A stretch of DNA of 33,062 nucleotides, from the NCBI GenBank assembly GCA_017694175.1, contig JADINE010000030.1, positions 1-33,062 of the forward strand, read 5' to 3'. Positions 1-7,933 of the stretch are shown piece by piece. The DNA is from Candidatus Enterousia excrementavium (GTDB lineage: Bacteria > Pseudomonadota > Alphaproteobacteria > Rs-D84). Both the position numbers and the translations under genes were made by a program. The notes under the pieces were generated by a model. That model saw only the letters and a list, made by a program, of their open reading frames with translations, ran no database searches and had not been told where the DNA came from. Position 1 is the stretch's first letter. Every line of letters begins with the position of its first letter.

Positions 1-1250
1 TCTATTTTCCCATGCTGGGGTTCATAAAAACGTTCAATCAAATTGAACATAGTTGTTTTACCACCACCAGACGGTCCAACCAATGCGCATACTTTGCCGG
101 CCGGCACGTTCAGGCTTATGTCGTGCAATACTGGTTCGCCTGGAATATATTCAAATGATACGTGATCGAATTTAACCGACATTTTGCCCGGTTTTAATTC
201 GCGTGCATCACGCGCATCCTGGATATCTGGTTTGCTGTCCAGGAAATTAAACAGAACCTCGGCGGCGAGTAAACCGTGCTGTACCGTGTTGCCGGTGTTG
301 GTGATGGCCTTGGCCGGTTTATATGCCGCGGTCAGTGCCAGCAAGAATGCCGTGAAATCACCGGTGGAAATCGCGCCAGTCACAATAAAGTGCCCGCCGA
401 TAATCAATGCCATGCACAGCCCAATCGATATCATTAATTCCAACAATGGTGATTGCAGGGCGAACGCCTGGGTGCCTTTGTATGAATTTATCATGGATGA
501 ATTCAAAACGCGGGCGAATTTGTCTGTTTCGGAATCTTCGTTCGCAAATGCCTGGATGGTTTTAATTCCATGCAGTGTTTGGTTTAAATGCTGGGACACG
601 TCGTTTGCAATGCCAAAAGATTCACGCGATAATTTGCGGCGTTTGCGCATAATCAACACCATAGGAATCATGATTGCCGGCACCAGGAACAGCAACACCG
701 CGCACATTTGTGGCGCATAGTACACCATTAATCCCAAGGTCATAATCAGTGTTGCGATTTGTTGTACTGTGTTGATTAACGTGCCCGTTACCAGGTTTAA
801 TACCGCGCCAGCCTGGACAGAAAAATAATTTAAATGTTTGCCAATTCCATCGCCGTAAAATTTGGAAATGTTCATTTTTACCATGTGGCGATAGATTTTT
901 TTCTGTAAATCGGCACTGGCGTTCAGGCCGGCTTTGGACATAATCAGGGATTTTGCGTAATTAAATGTGCCCTTGAATCCAAATGCCGCGATGATTTGTA
1001 ATCCGAACAGATAAATGTGCGTCATACTTTTTTGTATGAACGCGTTATCAACAACCTGTTGCACCAGGGTGATGGTGTATGCCTCGGCCCCGGCGGCCAA
1101 AATTGTTGCAATTACGCCGGCCACCAACCATTTCCATTGTGGTTTGCCAATTTCACGCCATACACGCCCATACAGCGACCATTTTATGCGGCCGTTGTTT
1201 TCATCACCATGAATAAGTTTTTTAATGCTTTTTTTAATTTTCTTGAACAT
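1..1250 (-). CDS. MsbA-like ABC exporter (permease fused to ATPase), 3' end outside window
   Basis: This is a half-transporter of the lipid-flippase/exporter type: an N-terminal six-helix transmembrane domain joined to a C-terminal ATPase. I translated the minus strand from the ATG at 1250. It opens with a basic cytoplasmic stretch (MFKKIKKSIKKLIHG), followed by hydrophobic segments and an ABC-type core. The last part in the window carries a Walker A motif, GPSGGGKTT, near 51-80. The signature motif, Walker B and stop lie beyond the left edge, so about 416 codons are visible out of roughly 580-600 for the family. MsbA-type exporters flip lipid A precursors or other lipids across the inner membrane; the exact substrate here is inferred. 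There is no Shine-Dalgarno before the ATG, and a strong promoter sits immediately upstream, suggesting a leaderless mRNA. It diverges from tRNA-Ala. Confidence 0.88.
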   Translation of the reverse strand, partial: MFKKIKKSIKKLIHGDENNGRIKWSLYGRVWREIGKPQWKWLVAGVIATILAAGAEAYTITLVQQVVDNAFIQKSMTHIYLFGLQIIAAFGFKGTFNYAKSLIMSKAGLNASADLQKKIYRHMVKMNISKFYGDGIGKHLNYFSVQAGAVLNLVTGTLINTVQQIATLIMTLGLMVYYAPQMCAVLLFLVPAIMIPMVLIMRKRRKLSRESFGIANDVSQHLNQTLHGIKTIQAFANEDSETDKFARVLNSSMINSYKGTQAFALQSPLLELMISIGLCMALIIGGHFIVTGAISTGDFTAFLLALTAAYKPAKAITNTGNTVQHGLLAAEVLFNFLDSKPDIQDARDARELKPGKMSVKFDHVSFEYIPGEPVLHDISLNVPAGKVCALVGPSGGGKTTMFNLIERFYEPQHGKI

Positions 1251-1258
1251 AACACTAT

Positions 1259-1287
1259 ATTATAAATGGTATGAAAAAAACTGTCCA
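1259..1287 (-). promoter_or_regulatory. Sigma70-type promoter of the ABC exporter gene
   Basis: On the minus strand TGGACA (1282-1287) and a perfect TATAAT (1259-1264) are separated by 17 nt. Only 8 nt lie between the -10 box and the ATG at 1250, so transcription should begin at or within 1-2 nt of the start codon. Confidence 0.65.
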
Positions 1288-1322
1288 GTGAAAGATTTCA
1301 ATCATATTTTTGTATTTTTGAT

Positions 1323-1349
1323 TTGACAACTTTGACAAAAATGTATAAA
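1323..1349 (+). promoter_or_regulatory. Candidate promoter of tRNA-Ala / rpsU
   Basis: TTGACA at 1323-1328 and TATAAA at 1344-1349 are 15 nt apart (16 if the -10 is shifted by one base). A second TTGACA at 1332-1337 is too close to the -10 to serve. The start would be about 40 nt before the tRNA, leaving a short 5' leader for RNase P to remove. Confidence 0.5.
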
Positions 1350-1396
1350 ATCAGGGGGCTTTCAGAAATTGAAAGTGTAAATAAAAGCAAAGTTTT

Positions 1397-1472
1397 GGGG
1401 TTGTAGCTCAGTTGGTAGAGCACCTGCTTTGCAAGCAGGGGGTCGTCAGTTCGAGTCTGATCAGCTCCACCA
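1397..1472 (+). tRNA. tRNA-Ala(UGC)
   Basis: A 76-nt cloverleaf with encoded CCA. The acceptor stem GGGGTTG pairs with CAGCTCC, the anticodon stem is CCTGC/GCAGG, and the loop TTTGCAA has anticodon TGC at 1430-1432. The D-loop GTTGGTAGA and the T-loop TTCGAGT are standard. It lies 40 nt before rpsU with no terminator between them, so the two may share a transcript. Confidence 0.95.
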
Positions 1473-1512
1473 GGTAATAAAAAATTAAGTGCGCCAAAGG
1501 GGGTGAAGTTAT

Positions 1513-1719
1513 ATGGTGAAAGTTCTGGTTCGCGATAATAATGTCGAACAGGCTTTGCGTGTCGCAAAACGTAAATCGCAAAAAGAAGGTCTGTACCGCG
1601 AAATGAAAGAACGCCAGCGTTATGAAAAACCAACCACTAAGCGCAAGCGTTTGAAAGAAGAAGCCGTGCGTAATGAAAAAAAACGTCAATCAAAGCAACG
1701 TATGGTGTTCGGATTCTAA
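1513..1719 (+). CDS. rpsU: 30S ribosomal protein S21
   Basis: A 68-aa, very basic protein that matches bS21 over its whole length: it starts [16 protein letters not shown] and has the typical Arg/Lys-rich helical middle and tail. S21 binds the 30S head near the anti-Shine-Dalgarno region and helps initiation. A strong ribosome binding site (AAAGGGGGTGA, 1496-1506) sits 6-7 nt before the ATG. The gene follows tRNA-Ala by 40 nt and is closed by a strong terminator directly after its stop, so the tRNA and rpsU form a small independent unit. Confidence 0.95.
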   Translation: MVKVLVRDNNVEQALRVAKRKSQKEGLYREMKERQRYEKPTTKRKRLKEEAVRNEKKRQSKQRMVFGF

Positions 1720-1720
1720 T

Positions 1721-1749
1721 AAAAAATCCCCGTTTTGGGGATTTTTTTA
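1721..1749 (+). terminator. Rho-independent terminator after rpsU
   Basis: A hairpin with arms AAAAAATCCCC and GGGGATTTTTT around a GTTTT loop, ending in a T-run. It begins two bases after the rpsU stop. Confidence 0.9.
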
Positions 1750-1755
1750 TTAGGC

Positions 1756-1784
1756 TTGTTATATTCTGATTTATGTGATATAAT
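1756..1784 (+). promoter_or_regulatory. Promoter of the DUF805 gene array
   Basis: TTGTTA (1756-1761) and TATAAT (1779-1784) with an exact 17-nt spacer, plus an extended -10 TG two bases before the hexamer (TGATATAAT). It lies between the rpsU terminator and the first DUF805 gene and is the only clear promoter for the four-gene array. Confidence 0.75.
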
Positions 1785-1812
1785 TCCGCGTGTAAACAAA
1801 AGGATGTTTTCT

Positions 1813-2358
1813 ATGCCAGCGCAACAATCAGACAGTGTTAAGTACACAAATATGTTCAAAGCGTATGGCGCGTTTTGGCGTCGTGGGTTTACCGAATGGC
1901 ATGGCACTGCGTCGCGTTCCGAATATTGGTGGAATGTGTTGATGAACATGCTGGTTTGGATATTTTTTTGGGTATTCATTGGTATGTGGATGGGCATGGC
2001 GATGGGATACGGTTTTGACGAGTCGCCCATTGTTGCAATAGTTGGATCTTTTGGAAGTGTGGTTGCGTCTTTGTATGGAACCGCGTGTTGGATTCCGCGG
2101 TTGTCGTTGCGCGTGCGGCGATTGCATGACGCCGGGTTAAGCGCGGGTTGGATGATTTTATATGGATTGAAGTTTGTTGCGTTAATAGCAGGGGCTTTTT
2201 CTGTGATGATGGGCGGCACATCGTATATGATGAGGGGGCTTGCGTCGTGGGGCGTGTTTTTGTTTGTGTTTTGGTTTATCGCGGAAATTGTATTGTTCGT
2301 ACTTACGTTGTTGCCGACGGCAAAGGGCGTAAATCCGTATCATAAATTTAATAAATAA
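1813..2358 (+). CDS. DUF805 family membrane protein, copy 1 of 4
   Basis: A 181-aa integral membrane protein. It has a cytoplasmic N-terminal segment (MPAQQSDSVKYTNMFKAYG), the DUF805 signature ASRSEYWW, about four hydrophobic helices, and the family's second signature RRLHDAGLS in the middle. It ends NPYHKFNK, shared in variants by the three downstream copies. I chose the ATG at 1813, not the in-frame ATG at 1804, because AGGA (1801-1804) then lies 8 nt upstream and the copies downstream start at the same residue. It differs from the others by HG instead of AG after TEW and by a tail PTAKGV instead of PTKVED. DUF805 proteins are uncharacterised small inner-membrane proteins, so no function is assigned. 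It is first in a single-promoter operon. Confidence 0.9.
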   Translation: MPAQQSDSVKYTNMFKAYGAFWRRGFTEWHGTASRSEYWWNVLMNMLVWIFFWVFIGMWMGMAMGYGFDESPIVAIVGSFGSVVASLYGTACWIPRLSLRVRRLHDAGLSAGWMILYGLKFVALIAGAFSVMMGGTSYMMRGLASWGVFLFVFWFIAEIVLFVLTLLPTAKGVNPYHKFNK

Positions 2359-2382
2359 ACATTGTAAAATTAAGGATAAGTC

Positions 2383-2919
2383 ATGCCAGCGCAAAAATCA
2401 GACAGTGTTAAATACACAAACATGTTCAAAGCATATGGTGCGTTTTGGCGCCGTGGGTTTACTGAATGGGCGGGAACTGCGTCGCGTTCTGAATATTGGT
2501 GGAATGTGTTGATGAATTGGCTGATTCTTATAATTGGTGGCCTGATGATGTTGTTTGTCGCCGCATTATTGGCACCTGGGGGGTATGGCATGTGGGATGC
2601 ACAGCAGTCGTGGGCAATCTTTTGCACTGTTGTTGCTGTTGCTTATGTGTTGTTATCGTTGGTGCCGTGGATTTCCCTGACTGTGCGGCGGTTGCATGAT
2701 TCGGGGTTAAGTGCGATATGGCTGCTGATATTATTGTCGTTGTTGTTGTTTACGATTGTGTTTGGTTCTGTGATGGTGGTGGAAACAAGCTCGCCCGTTA
2801 TTGCCGGGGCATTTTGGATGTGTGCATCGGCAACTATGGTTTTGCGGACGGCGTTTTTTGTGTTTTCTTTGTTGCCGACCAAGGTTGAAGACAACCCGTA
2901 TCATCAGTTTAACAAATAA
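2383..2919 (+). CDS. DUF805 family membrane protein, copy 2 of 4
   Basis: A 178-aa paralog of the preceding gene, 24 nt downstream with its own AGGATAAG ribosome binding site. The N-terminal 40 residues and the last 20 (FSLLPTKVEDNPYHQFNK) are nearly identical to the other copies. The four hydrophobic segments between them diverge strongly. The signatures ASRSEYWW and RRLHDSGLS are intact. At synonymous sites in the N-terminal block this copy agrees with copy 4 rather than with copies 1 and 3, although its first residues (MPAQKS) resemble copy 1. Probable inner-membrane protein, role unknown. Confidence 0.9.
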   Translation: MPAQKSDSVKYTNMFKAYGAFWRRGFTEWAGTASRSEYWWNVLMNWLILIIGGLMMLFVAALLAPGGYGMWDAQQSWAIFCTVVAVAYVLLSLVPWISLTVRRLHDSGLSAIWLLILLSLLLFTIVFGSVMVVETSSPVIAGAFWMCASATMVLRTAFFVFSLLPTKVEDNPYHQFNK

Positions 2920-2934
2920 TAAAAAGGGTAAAAA

Positions 2935-3456
2935 ATGGCGGGTGCAAAATTAGACAGTGTTAAGTACACAAATATGTTCAAAGCGTATGGCGCGTTTTGG
3001 CGCCGTGGGTTTACCGAATGGGCGGGAACTGCATCGCGTTCTGAATATTGGTGGACATTTTTGGTGAATCTTTTACTTGGGGTAGTGGCACTTTTCATTG
3101 TTTCGTTTTTTGCTGCTTTGGGGCTAGCTGTCGAGTCGGAGGGGGTTGTGGTTTCCGGCCTGGTTTTGGTGTTGGTGCCGGCGATGCTCTATTGGATAGT
3201 GACGCTTGTGCCAGGAATTTCCCTGATTGTGCGTCGCTTGCATGATGCGGGATTAAGTTCGTGGTTTATGGTGCTGTATGGTGTTGGTATATTCTTTCGT
3301 TTGTTTGGGTGGATGATTGTGGGAATTTCGCCTTGGACAGCGGGGTTTGGTGTTTTTCTGTGGTTTATCTCGTTCTGTATTGATATTACATTTTTTGTGT
3401 TTTCATTGTTACCGACCAAGGTTGAAGACAACCCGTATCATAAGTTTAATAAATAA
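2935..3456 (+). CDS. DUF805 family membrane protein, copy 3 of 4
   Basis: A 173-aa paralog, 15 nt after copy 2, beginning MAGAKLDSVKYTN. It has the same layout: conserved cytoplasmic N-terminus with ASRSEYWW, hydrophobic helices, RRLHDAGLSSWFMVLYG in the middle, and the conserved C-terminus PTKVEDNPYHKFNK. The central region is closest to copy 4, while the synonymous pattern of its first 100 bases matches copy 1. This mixed ancestry suggests recombination inside the array. Probable inner-membrane protein, role unknown. Confidence 0.9.
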   Translation: MAGAKLDSVKYTNMFKAYGAFWRRGFTEWAGTASRSEYWWTFLVNLLLGVVALFIVSFFAALGLAVESEGVVVSGLVLVLVPAMLYWIVTLVPGISLIVRRLHDAGLSSWFMVLYGVGIFFRLFGWMIVGISPWTAGFGVFLWFISFCIDITFFVFSLLPTKVEDNPYHKFNK

Positions 3457-3472
3457 TCAAAGGGAGTAAAAA

Positions 3473-4009
3473 ATGGCAGGTAAAAAATTAGACAGTGTTA
3501 AATACACAAACATGTTCAAAGCATATGGTGCGTTTTGGCGTCGTGGGTTTACCGAATGGGCGGGAACTGCATCGCGTTCCGAATATTGGTGGAACGTGTT
3601 GATGAATGCTCTAATTGGGTTGGCGGCACTTTTTGTTTATTTTTTCTTTGCTGTTTTGGGGTTCGCTGTCGATTCAGAGGGTGTTATAATTTTCGGCGGC
3701 ATTGTAGTTTTTGTACCGTTGGTGATATATTACTTGGCTGCGCTTGTGCCGTGGATTTCCTTGACTGTGCGGCGTTTGCATGATGCGGGATTAAGTTCGT
3801 GGTTTATGGTGCTGTATGGTGCCGGGCTGTTTTGTGGCTTTTTATCACCGCTTGTTGTGGCGGCGGCGAGTCCATTCTCAAGAGGGGCATTGGGCTTTGC
3901 TGGTTTCCTGGATATCATCTCGTTCTGCATTAGTATTGCATTTTTTGTGTTTTCATTGTTACCGACCAAGGTTGATGGAAATCCATATCATCAGTTTAAT
4001 CGCCAATAA
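3473..4009 (+). CDS. DUF805 family membrane protein, copy 4 of 4
   Basis: A 178-aa paralog, 16 nt after copy 3, beginning MAGKKLDSVKYTN with AGGGAG upstream. It keeps ASRSEYWW and RRLHDAGLSSWFMVLYG and ends PTKVDGNPYHQFNRQ, slightly different from copies 2 and 3. About four transmembrane helices are predicted by eye. It is the last gene of the array, and a strong bidirectional terminator follows at once. The function of the family is unknown. A tandem set of four suggests dosage or diversification of the membrane and periplasmic parts, with the cytoplasmic ends held constant. Confidence 0.9.
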   Translation: MAGKKLDSVKYTNMFKAYGAFWRRGFTEWAGTASRSEYWWNVLMNALIGLAALFVYFFFAVLGFAVDSEGVIIFGGIVVFVPLVIYYLAALVPWISLTVRRLHDAGLSSWFMVLYGAGLFCGFLSPLVVAAASPFSRGALGFAGFLDIISFCISIAFFVFSLLPTKVDGNPYHQFNRQ

Positions 4010-4010
4010 A

Positions 4011-4035
4011 AAAATCCGCCATTTGGCGGATTTTT
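4011..4035. terminator. Bidirectional terminator between the DUF805 array and polA
   Basis: AAAATCCGCC and GGCGGATTTTT form a stem around ATTT, with A-runs and T-runs on both sides. It serves the plus-strand array and the minus-strand polA, whose stop codon (4034-4036) overlaps its right end. Confidence 0.88.
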
Positions 4036-6802
4036 ATTTACCCCAATATTTGCCAATAACATAATCTGCGGCCAGGGGCACGGAAAGATTTGCAACGGAT
4101 TCCATTGCCGATTCGATTTGTTTGGCAAATCTGTCGGCCACATTCGCATCGCATTCGAATATTATTTCATCGTGAACCTGCATAATCATGCGGATTGTGC
4201 CCACGTTTGGTTCAATTATGTCGCGATTTATATTAACCATGGCACGACGCATTAAATCCGCTTCGAATCCCTGGATTGGGGCGTTGACCGCGGCGCGCAG
4301 TGCATACGCACGGGTGCGGGGATTTTTAACCTCGGGCAATTCGATTCTGCGGCCCCATGGGGTGTACACGCATGCGTGCGTGGTTGCAAAATTTTTGATG
4401 TATTCAATGTAATCGCGAATTTCCGGCAATCCAGCCATGTATGAATTTATTATTTCCTGGGCTGCTGGGCGCGAAATGCCCAATTGACCCGCCAACCCAA
4501 ATGATGAAATTCCGTAAATAATGGAAAAATTTACCGTTTTTGCCGCACGGCGCAGGTCGCGTGGCACCGGCGCATCCGCCGCGATTCCGAATATCTGGCG
4601 GGCGGTTTGTTCGTGAATGTCGCGACCGGCGTTAAAAGTTTCTTTGAATGTATGCACGTTCGCAACGTCCGCCAGCAATCGTAACTGGATTTGTGAATAG
4701 TCGGCTGAAATTAATACGCGGCCATCTGGGGCAACGAAGCATTTACGGATTTCTTCGCCCAGTTCTGTTTTTATCGGAATGTTTTGCAGGTTTGGATCAC
4801 GGCTGGACAGGCGGCCTGTGTTCGTGCTGGTTTGCAAATATGTTGTATGAATGCGGCCGTCGGTGGCGATTTGTCGCGGCAATGCGTCGGCGTATGTCCC
4901 CGCAAGTTTTGCGATTGAACGCCAATTTAATATTTTTTCAATTATTGGATGTGTGTCGATTAAATCGTTTAATGTTTCTGCGTCTGTGGAACGTTTTTTG
5001 TTCGCCGGTAAATTTAATTCATCGAATAAAACAGTGCCTAATTGTTTCGGACTTGCGATATTAAATTCATGACCGGCCAGAGTCCAAATTTCAGATTCCA
5101 GTTTGGTTAATTGTTCATGGAATACTGTTGATAATTGTTGCAGACCTGTTTTGTTTACCAATACGCCCGCGCGTTCCATTTGCATCAGAATCGGCATCAG
5201 CGGCAAATCACACGTGTCGTACAATTCGCGCAGTTTTTCGTTTTTATTTAACTGGGGGCGCATTAATTGATACAGCGCCATACAAATTGTTGCATCTTCG
5301 GCTGCATAGGGTGTGGCGGCCGATATGTCCAGTGTGTCGAAATGCATATCTGCGTCGCGTGTTTTTGGCGGGAACAGCGACGCAAACGATATATTCACAT
5401 GTGCCAGATATTTTTGTGCCAATTCATCCAAACCGTGGCCGTGTAATGTGCCGTGCAGGGCGTATGAAATCAGCATTGTATCGTCAATCTGTGAAATTTC
5501 GCACGTCGGCCAGCCTTCGTTTTCAAAAATATGCAGATCGTATTTAAAGTTATGACCAACCTTGATAATATTTTTATTCGTTAAAATCGGCCACAGTTTT
5601 TCGCGAACTGTGGTAATATCCAATTGATTTGGGGCGATTTTGTTTTCTGCGAACAAATCATCAGATGCTGTTTTATGGCGCAGCGGAATGTACACGCCAT
5701 GCGAATCGGTGGTTGCCAACGATATTCCAACAAGGCGCGCATCCAAATAATTTAATCCCGTTGTTTCTGTGTCCAGTGCAATAACGTTTGTGACAGAAGA
5801 TAAAAATTTGTCCAGCGCATCGATTGTGGTAATTGTTTCCGATGTTAATTTGTTATTGGGCGCGGCGGGCGTGGCGGGTGTGTCCACATTACATACTGAA
5901 CCTGCAAACTCAAATGGTTGTGGGGCGGGGCCTGCGTTAAATTGTTCCATTGGAAATAATTTTTCAATTTTTGTTGCCAAAGAATTGCTTTCCAATTTTT
6001 CGCGTACAAATGCCAACGCGGCCGGGGTATTAAACACAAATGGCGTGATTTTCAGACCCGACAAATCAACGTCTGTTTTAAGTGTTACCAATTGGCGCGA
6101 TATGTATGCTGCATCGCGATTGTCGCGCAATAATCCGCGTATGCGTTCGTTTGGCACATCAGCCAGGTGTTCGTACAGCCCATCCAACGAATCGAACTGA
6201 TTAATTAATTCAGCTGCCTTTTTAGGGCCAATGCCCGGCACACCCGGAACATTATCAGACGAATCGCCCATTAAACTTTGTACATCAATGACGCGATTGG
6301 GGCCGACACCAAATTTTTCGATAACCTGGGGCGCGCGGATTTCGCGTTGTTTCATACCGTCGTATAAAAATACGCAGTCAGATACAAGTTGCATTAAATC
6401 TTTGTCACTGGTGATGATGCGGGTGGCATCTGTGGCAGTGCAATTTTCATGGGCAAGGGTTGCGATAACGTCATCAGCCTCGACCCCGGGGATGCACAGC
6501 ACAGGAATTCCCATTGCGGCGACACCTTCGCGGACCAGGTATGATTGCGAAATTAAATCAGGTGGTGTTTCTGTGCGATTGGCTTTATAGGCAGGATAAA
6601 TGTCCTGGCGAAAAGAAATGCGCGATGCATCAAATACGCACACGAACGAATCGCTGGGTTTAGCCGTGGCCAAAATTGGCAAAACCATATTGAAAAAACC
6701 ATAAACCGCGCCAGTTGGTGTGCCGTCGCTGCGCGTAAGGCGGCTGTGCACACCGTAATATGCGCGGAATAATATCGAATTGCCATCAATCAGCGTAAGC
6801 AT
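4034..6802 (-). CDS. polA: DNA polymerase I
   Basis: A 922-aa protein, full length for the family, with three domains. The 5'-3' exonuclease/flap nuclease (about 1-290) has EADD at 108-111, SDKD at 132-135 and the helix-hairpin segment GDSSDNVPGVPGIGPKKA from 179. The 3'-5' proofreading domain (about 325-515) keeps DTET (344-347), HNFKYD (417-422) and YAAED (499-503), so it looks active. The family A polymerase has motif A DYSQIQLRLL (701-710), motif B RRAAKTVNFSIIYG (751-764) and motif C VHDE (876-879). The residue equivalent to E. coli Glu710, the steric gate, is Gln706. It fills gaps and removes primers in replication and repair. It begins 21 nt after the outer-membrane protein gene and may be cotranscribed with it; the ribosome binding site (GGTGA) is weak. 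Confidence 0.97.
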   Translation of the reverse strand: MLTLIDGNSILFRAYYGVHSRLTRSDGTPTGAVYGFFNMVLPILATAKPSDSFVCVFDASRISFRQDIYPAYKANRTETPPDLISQSYLVREGVAAMGIPVLCIPGVEADDVIATLAHENCTATDATRIITSDKDLMQLVSDCVFLYDGMKQREIRAPQVIEKFGVGPNRVIDVQSLMGDSSDNVPGVPGIGPKKAAELINQFDSLDGLYEHLADVPNERIRGLLRDNRDAAYISRQLVTLKTDVDLSGLKITPFVFNTPAALAFVREKLESNSLATKIEKLFPMEQFNAGPAPQPFEFAGSVCNVDTPATPAAPNNKLTSETITTIDALDKFLSSVTNVIALDTETTGLNYLDARLVGISLATTDSHGVYIPLRHKTASDDLFAENKIAPNQLDITTVREKLWPILTNKNIIKVGHNFKYDLHIFENEGWPTCEISQIDDTMLISYALHGTLHGHGLDELAQKYLAHVNISFASLFPPKTRDADMHFDTLDISAATPYAAEDATICMALYQLMRPQLNKNEKLRELYDTCDLPLMPILMQMERAGVLVNKTGLQQLSTVFHEQLTKLESEIWTLAGHEFNIASPKQLGTVLFDELNLPANKKRSTDAETLNDLIDTHPIIEKILNWRSIAKLAGTYADALPRQIATDGRIHTTYLQTSTNTGRLSSRDPNLQNIPIKTELGEEIRKCFVAPDGRVLISADYSQIQLRLLADVANVHTFKETFNAGRDIHEQTARQIFGIAADAPVPRDLRRAAKTVNFSIIYGISSFGLAGQLGISRPAAQEIINSYMAGLPEIRDYIEYIKNFATTHACVYTPWGRRIELPEVKNPRTRAYALRAAVNAPIQGFEADLMRRAMVNINRDIIEPNVGTIRMIMQVHDEIIFECDANVADRFAKQIESAMESVANLSVPLAADYVIGKYWGK

Positions 6803-6823
6803 TCGTTCACCATGTGGATTAAA

Positions 6824-7360
6824 TTAAAATACGTAACGTAATTTCAGGCGCGCTTCGTATTGCAAGAAATCCGGTTTAAGGCCATTATAATCATAAATGT
6901 CCGCAGCGTACAGCACGCGACCTTCGACGTCAACGTCGATTGGTAATACTGGGATATCAAATGTTACGCCCAACATAGCCTGGTATGCGGCAACAGAATC
7001 AATATCCATAAAACCATCGTCGTCACCACTGAAAATGTTTCCAATGCCAACGCCAATGTATGGTTTTACCGCCGGCAGGGGCATTTTTGCATATGCGTTA
7101 ATCATGCCAACGTGCATAGAGATTGTGTCTGCGTGCATATAATCATATTCCAATTCAAAACGAAATACAGGAATATCAAAGCCCAATACTGCGCCATATG
7201 ATTGTGCAGATTTGCTTACATCATGATCGTTGGCAAACAGTGTCGTGCCACCAATACCAACCGTTGCACCGGCGTATACATCAAACAAGGCCGCAGCGTT
7301 TGCGCCCCCAGAAACTGTTAACAAAGCGGCTGTAAAAATGCCAAGATATTTTAAATTCAT
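6824..7360 (-). CDS. Small outer-membrane beta-barrel protein (opacity/Omp25-like fold)
   Basis: A 178-aa secreted protein with a signal peptide (MNLKYLGIFTAALLTVSGG, cleavage probably after GANA). The mature part of about 155 residues consists of alternating amphipathic strands, has a repeated G-x-G pattern (VKPYIGVGIGNIF) and ends in aromatic Phe (LKLRYVF), the usual signal for outer-membrane insertion by BAM. Size and layout fit an eight-stranded barrel such as the rickettsial and brucellar surface antigens. Ligand and role are unknown. A strong ribosome binding site (AAAGGAG) lies 6 nt upstream. It is transcribed divergently from pth and leads into polA after 21 nt. Confidence 0.8.
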   Translation of the reverse strand: MNLKYLGIFTAALLTVSGGANAAALFDVYAGATVGIGGTTLFANDHDVSKSAQSYGAVLGFDIPVFRFELEYDYMHADTISMHVGMINAYAKMPLPAVKPYIGVGIGNIFSGDDDGFMDIDSVAAYQAMLGVTFDIPVLPIDVDVEGRVLYAADIYDYNGLKPDFLQYEARLKLRYVF

Positions 7361-7376
7361 ATTTTTCTCCTTTGTG

Positions 7377-7388
7377 TGGTATTATAAT
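7377..7388 (+). promoter_or_regulatory. Extended -10 promoter of pth
   Basis: TGGTATTAT (7377-7385) has the TGn extension before TATTAT, and an overlapping TATAAT lies at 7383-7388. The -35 region is poor. It overlaps the -10 of the divergent outer-membrane gene, so the two promoters may compete for polymerase. Confidence 0.5.
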
Positions 7389-7411
7389 AGAAAAAAGAGA
7401 CAGATATGCAA
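7384..7411 (-). promoter_or_regulatory. Promoter of the outer-membrane barrel gene (and perhaps polA)
   Basis: On the minus strand TTGCAT (7406-7411) and TATTAT (7384-7389) are 16 nt apart. The -35 box overlaps the start codon of pth on the other strand. Confidence 0.5.
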
Positions 7412-7933
7412 GAAAATAAACCGATTTTAATAGTTGGGTTGGGAAACCCAGGCGCCCAGTATGAACGCACACGGCATAATGTTGGTTTTATGGCTGTGCA
7501 AAGTTTAGTGCCCAGTGACGCAAAATGGCGCATGGAACACGATGCGTTGACATATACGCAAAATATAAATGGGCGGCGTGTAATATTTGCTTTGCCACAA
7601 ACGTTTATGAATAACAGTGGTGCGGCGGTTGGTGCGCTGGTTCGGTTTTACAAAATTCCGATTGAAAATATAACTGTGATTCACGACGATATGGATTTAA
7701 AATCGGGCAATGTGCGCGAAAAAGTGGGCGGCGGCAGTGCAGGGCACAATGGAATAAAATCAATCGATGCCGCCATTGGTTCTAATTATCGCCGTATAAG
7801 GATTGGCATTGGGCATCCGCGTGATTTTAATTTGCCAACTGATCCGGCCGATTGGGTGCTGGGCAAGTTTACAGATGCCGAAATGGCGTGCATAAATGCA
7901 GCAATTGAAAAACTGCTTATCGTCCGGGAATAG
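7406..7933 (+). CDS. pth: Peptidyl-tRNA hydrolase
   Basis: A 175-aa enzyme that cleaves the ester bond of peptidyl-tRNAs released from stalled ribosomes, recycling the tRNA. The family motifs are in order: LIVGLGNPGAQYERTRHNVG near the start with the catalytic His, the FMN substrate-contact Asn in QTFMNNSG, HDDMDLKSG with the catalytic Asp, and GGGSAGHNGIKSI. It is slightly shorter than the 185-195 residues usual for the family because the C-terminal tail after the last helix is short. Its final 17 bases overlap the 3' end of the convergent Cys-rich protein gene. No terminator is visible between the two. Confidence 0.96.
   Translation: MQENKPILIVGLGNPGAQYERTRHNVGFMAVQSLVPSDAKWRMEHDALTYTQNINGRRVIFALPQTFMNNSGAAVGALVRFYKIPIENITVIHDDMDLKSGNVREKVGGGSAGHNGIKSIDAAIGSNYRRIRIGIGHPRDFNLPTDPADWVLGKFTDAEMACINAAIEKLLIVRE

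Noticed and set aside
184..720. A 178-codon open frame on the plus strand
   Set aside because: It is antisense to the ABC exporter, which has clear motifs including Walker A. It has no ribosome binding site and no recognisable protein features.
1298..1633. A minus-strand open frame across tRNA-Ala and rpsU
   Set aside because: It runs antisense through a tRNA gene and a ribosomal protein gene, so it is a chance frame.
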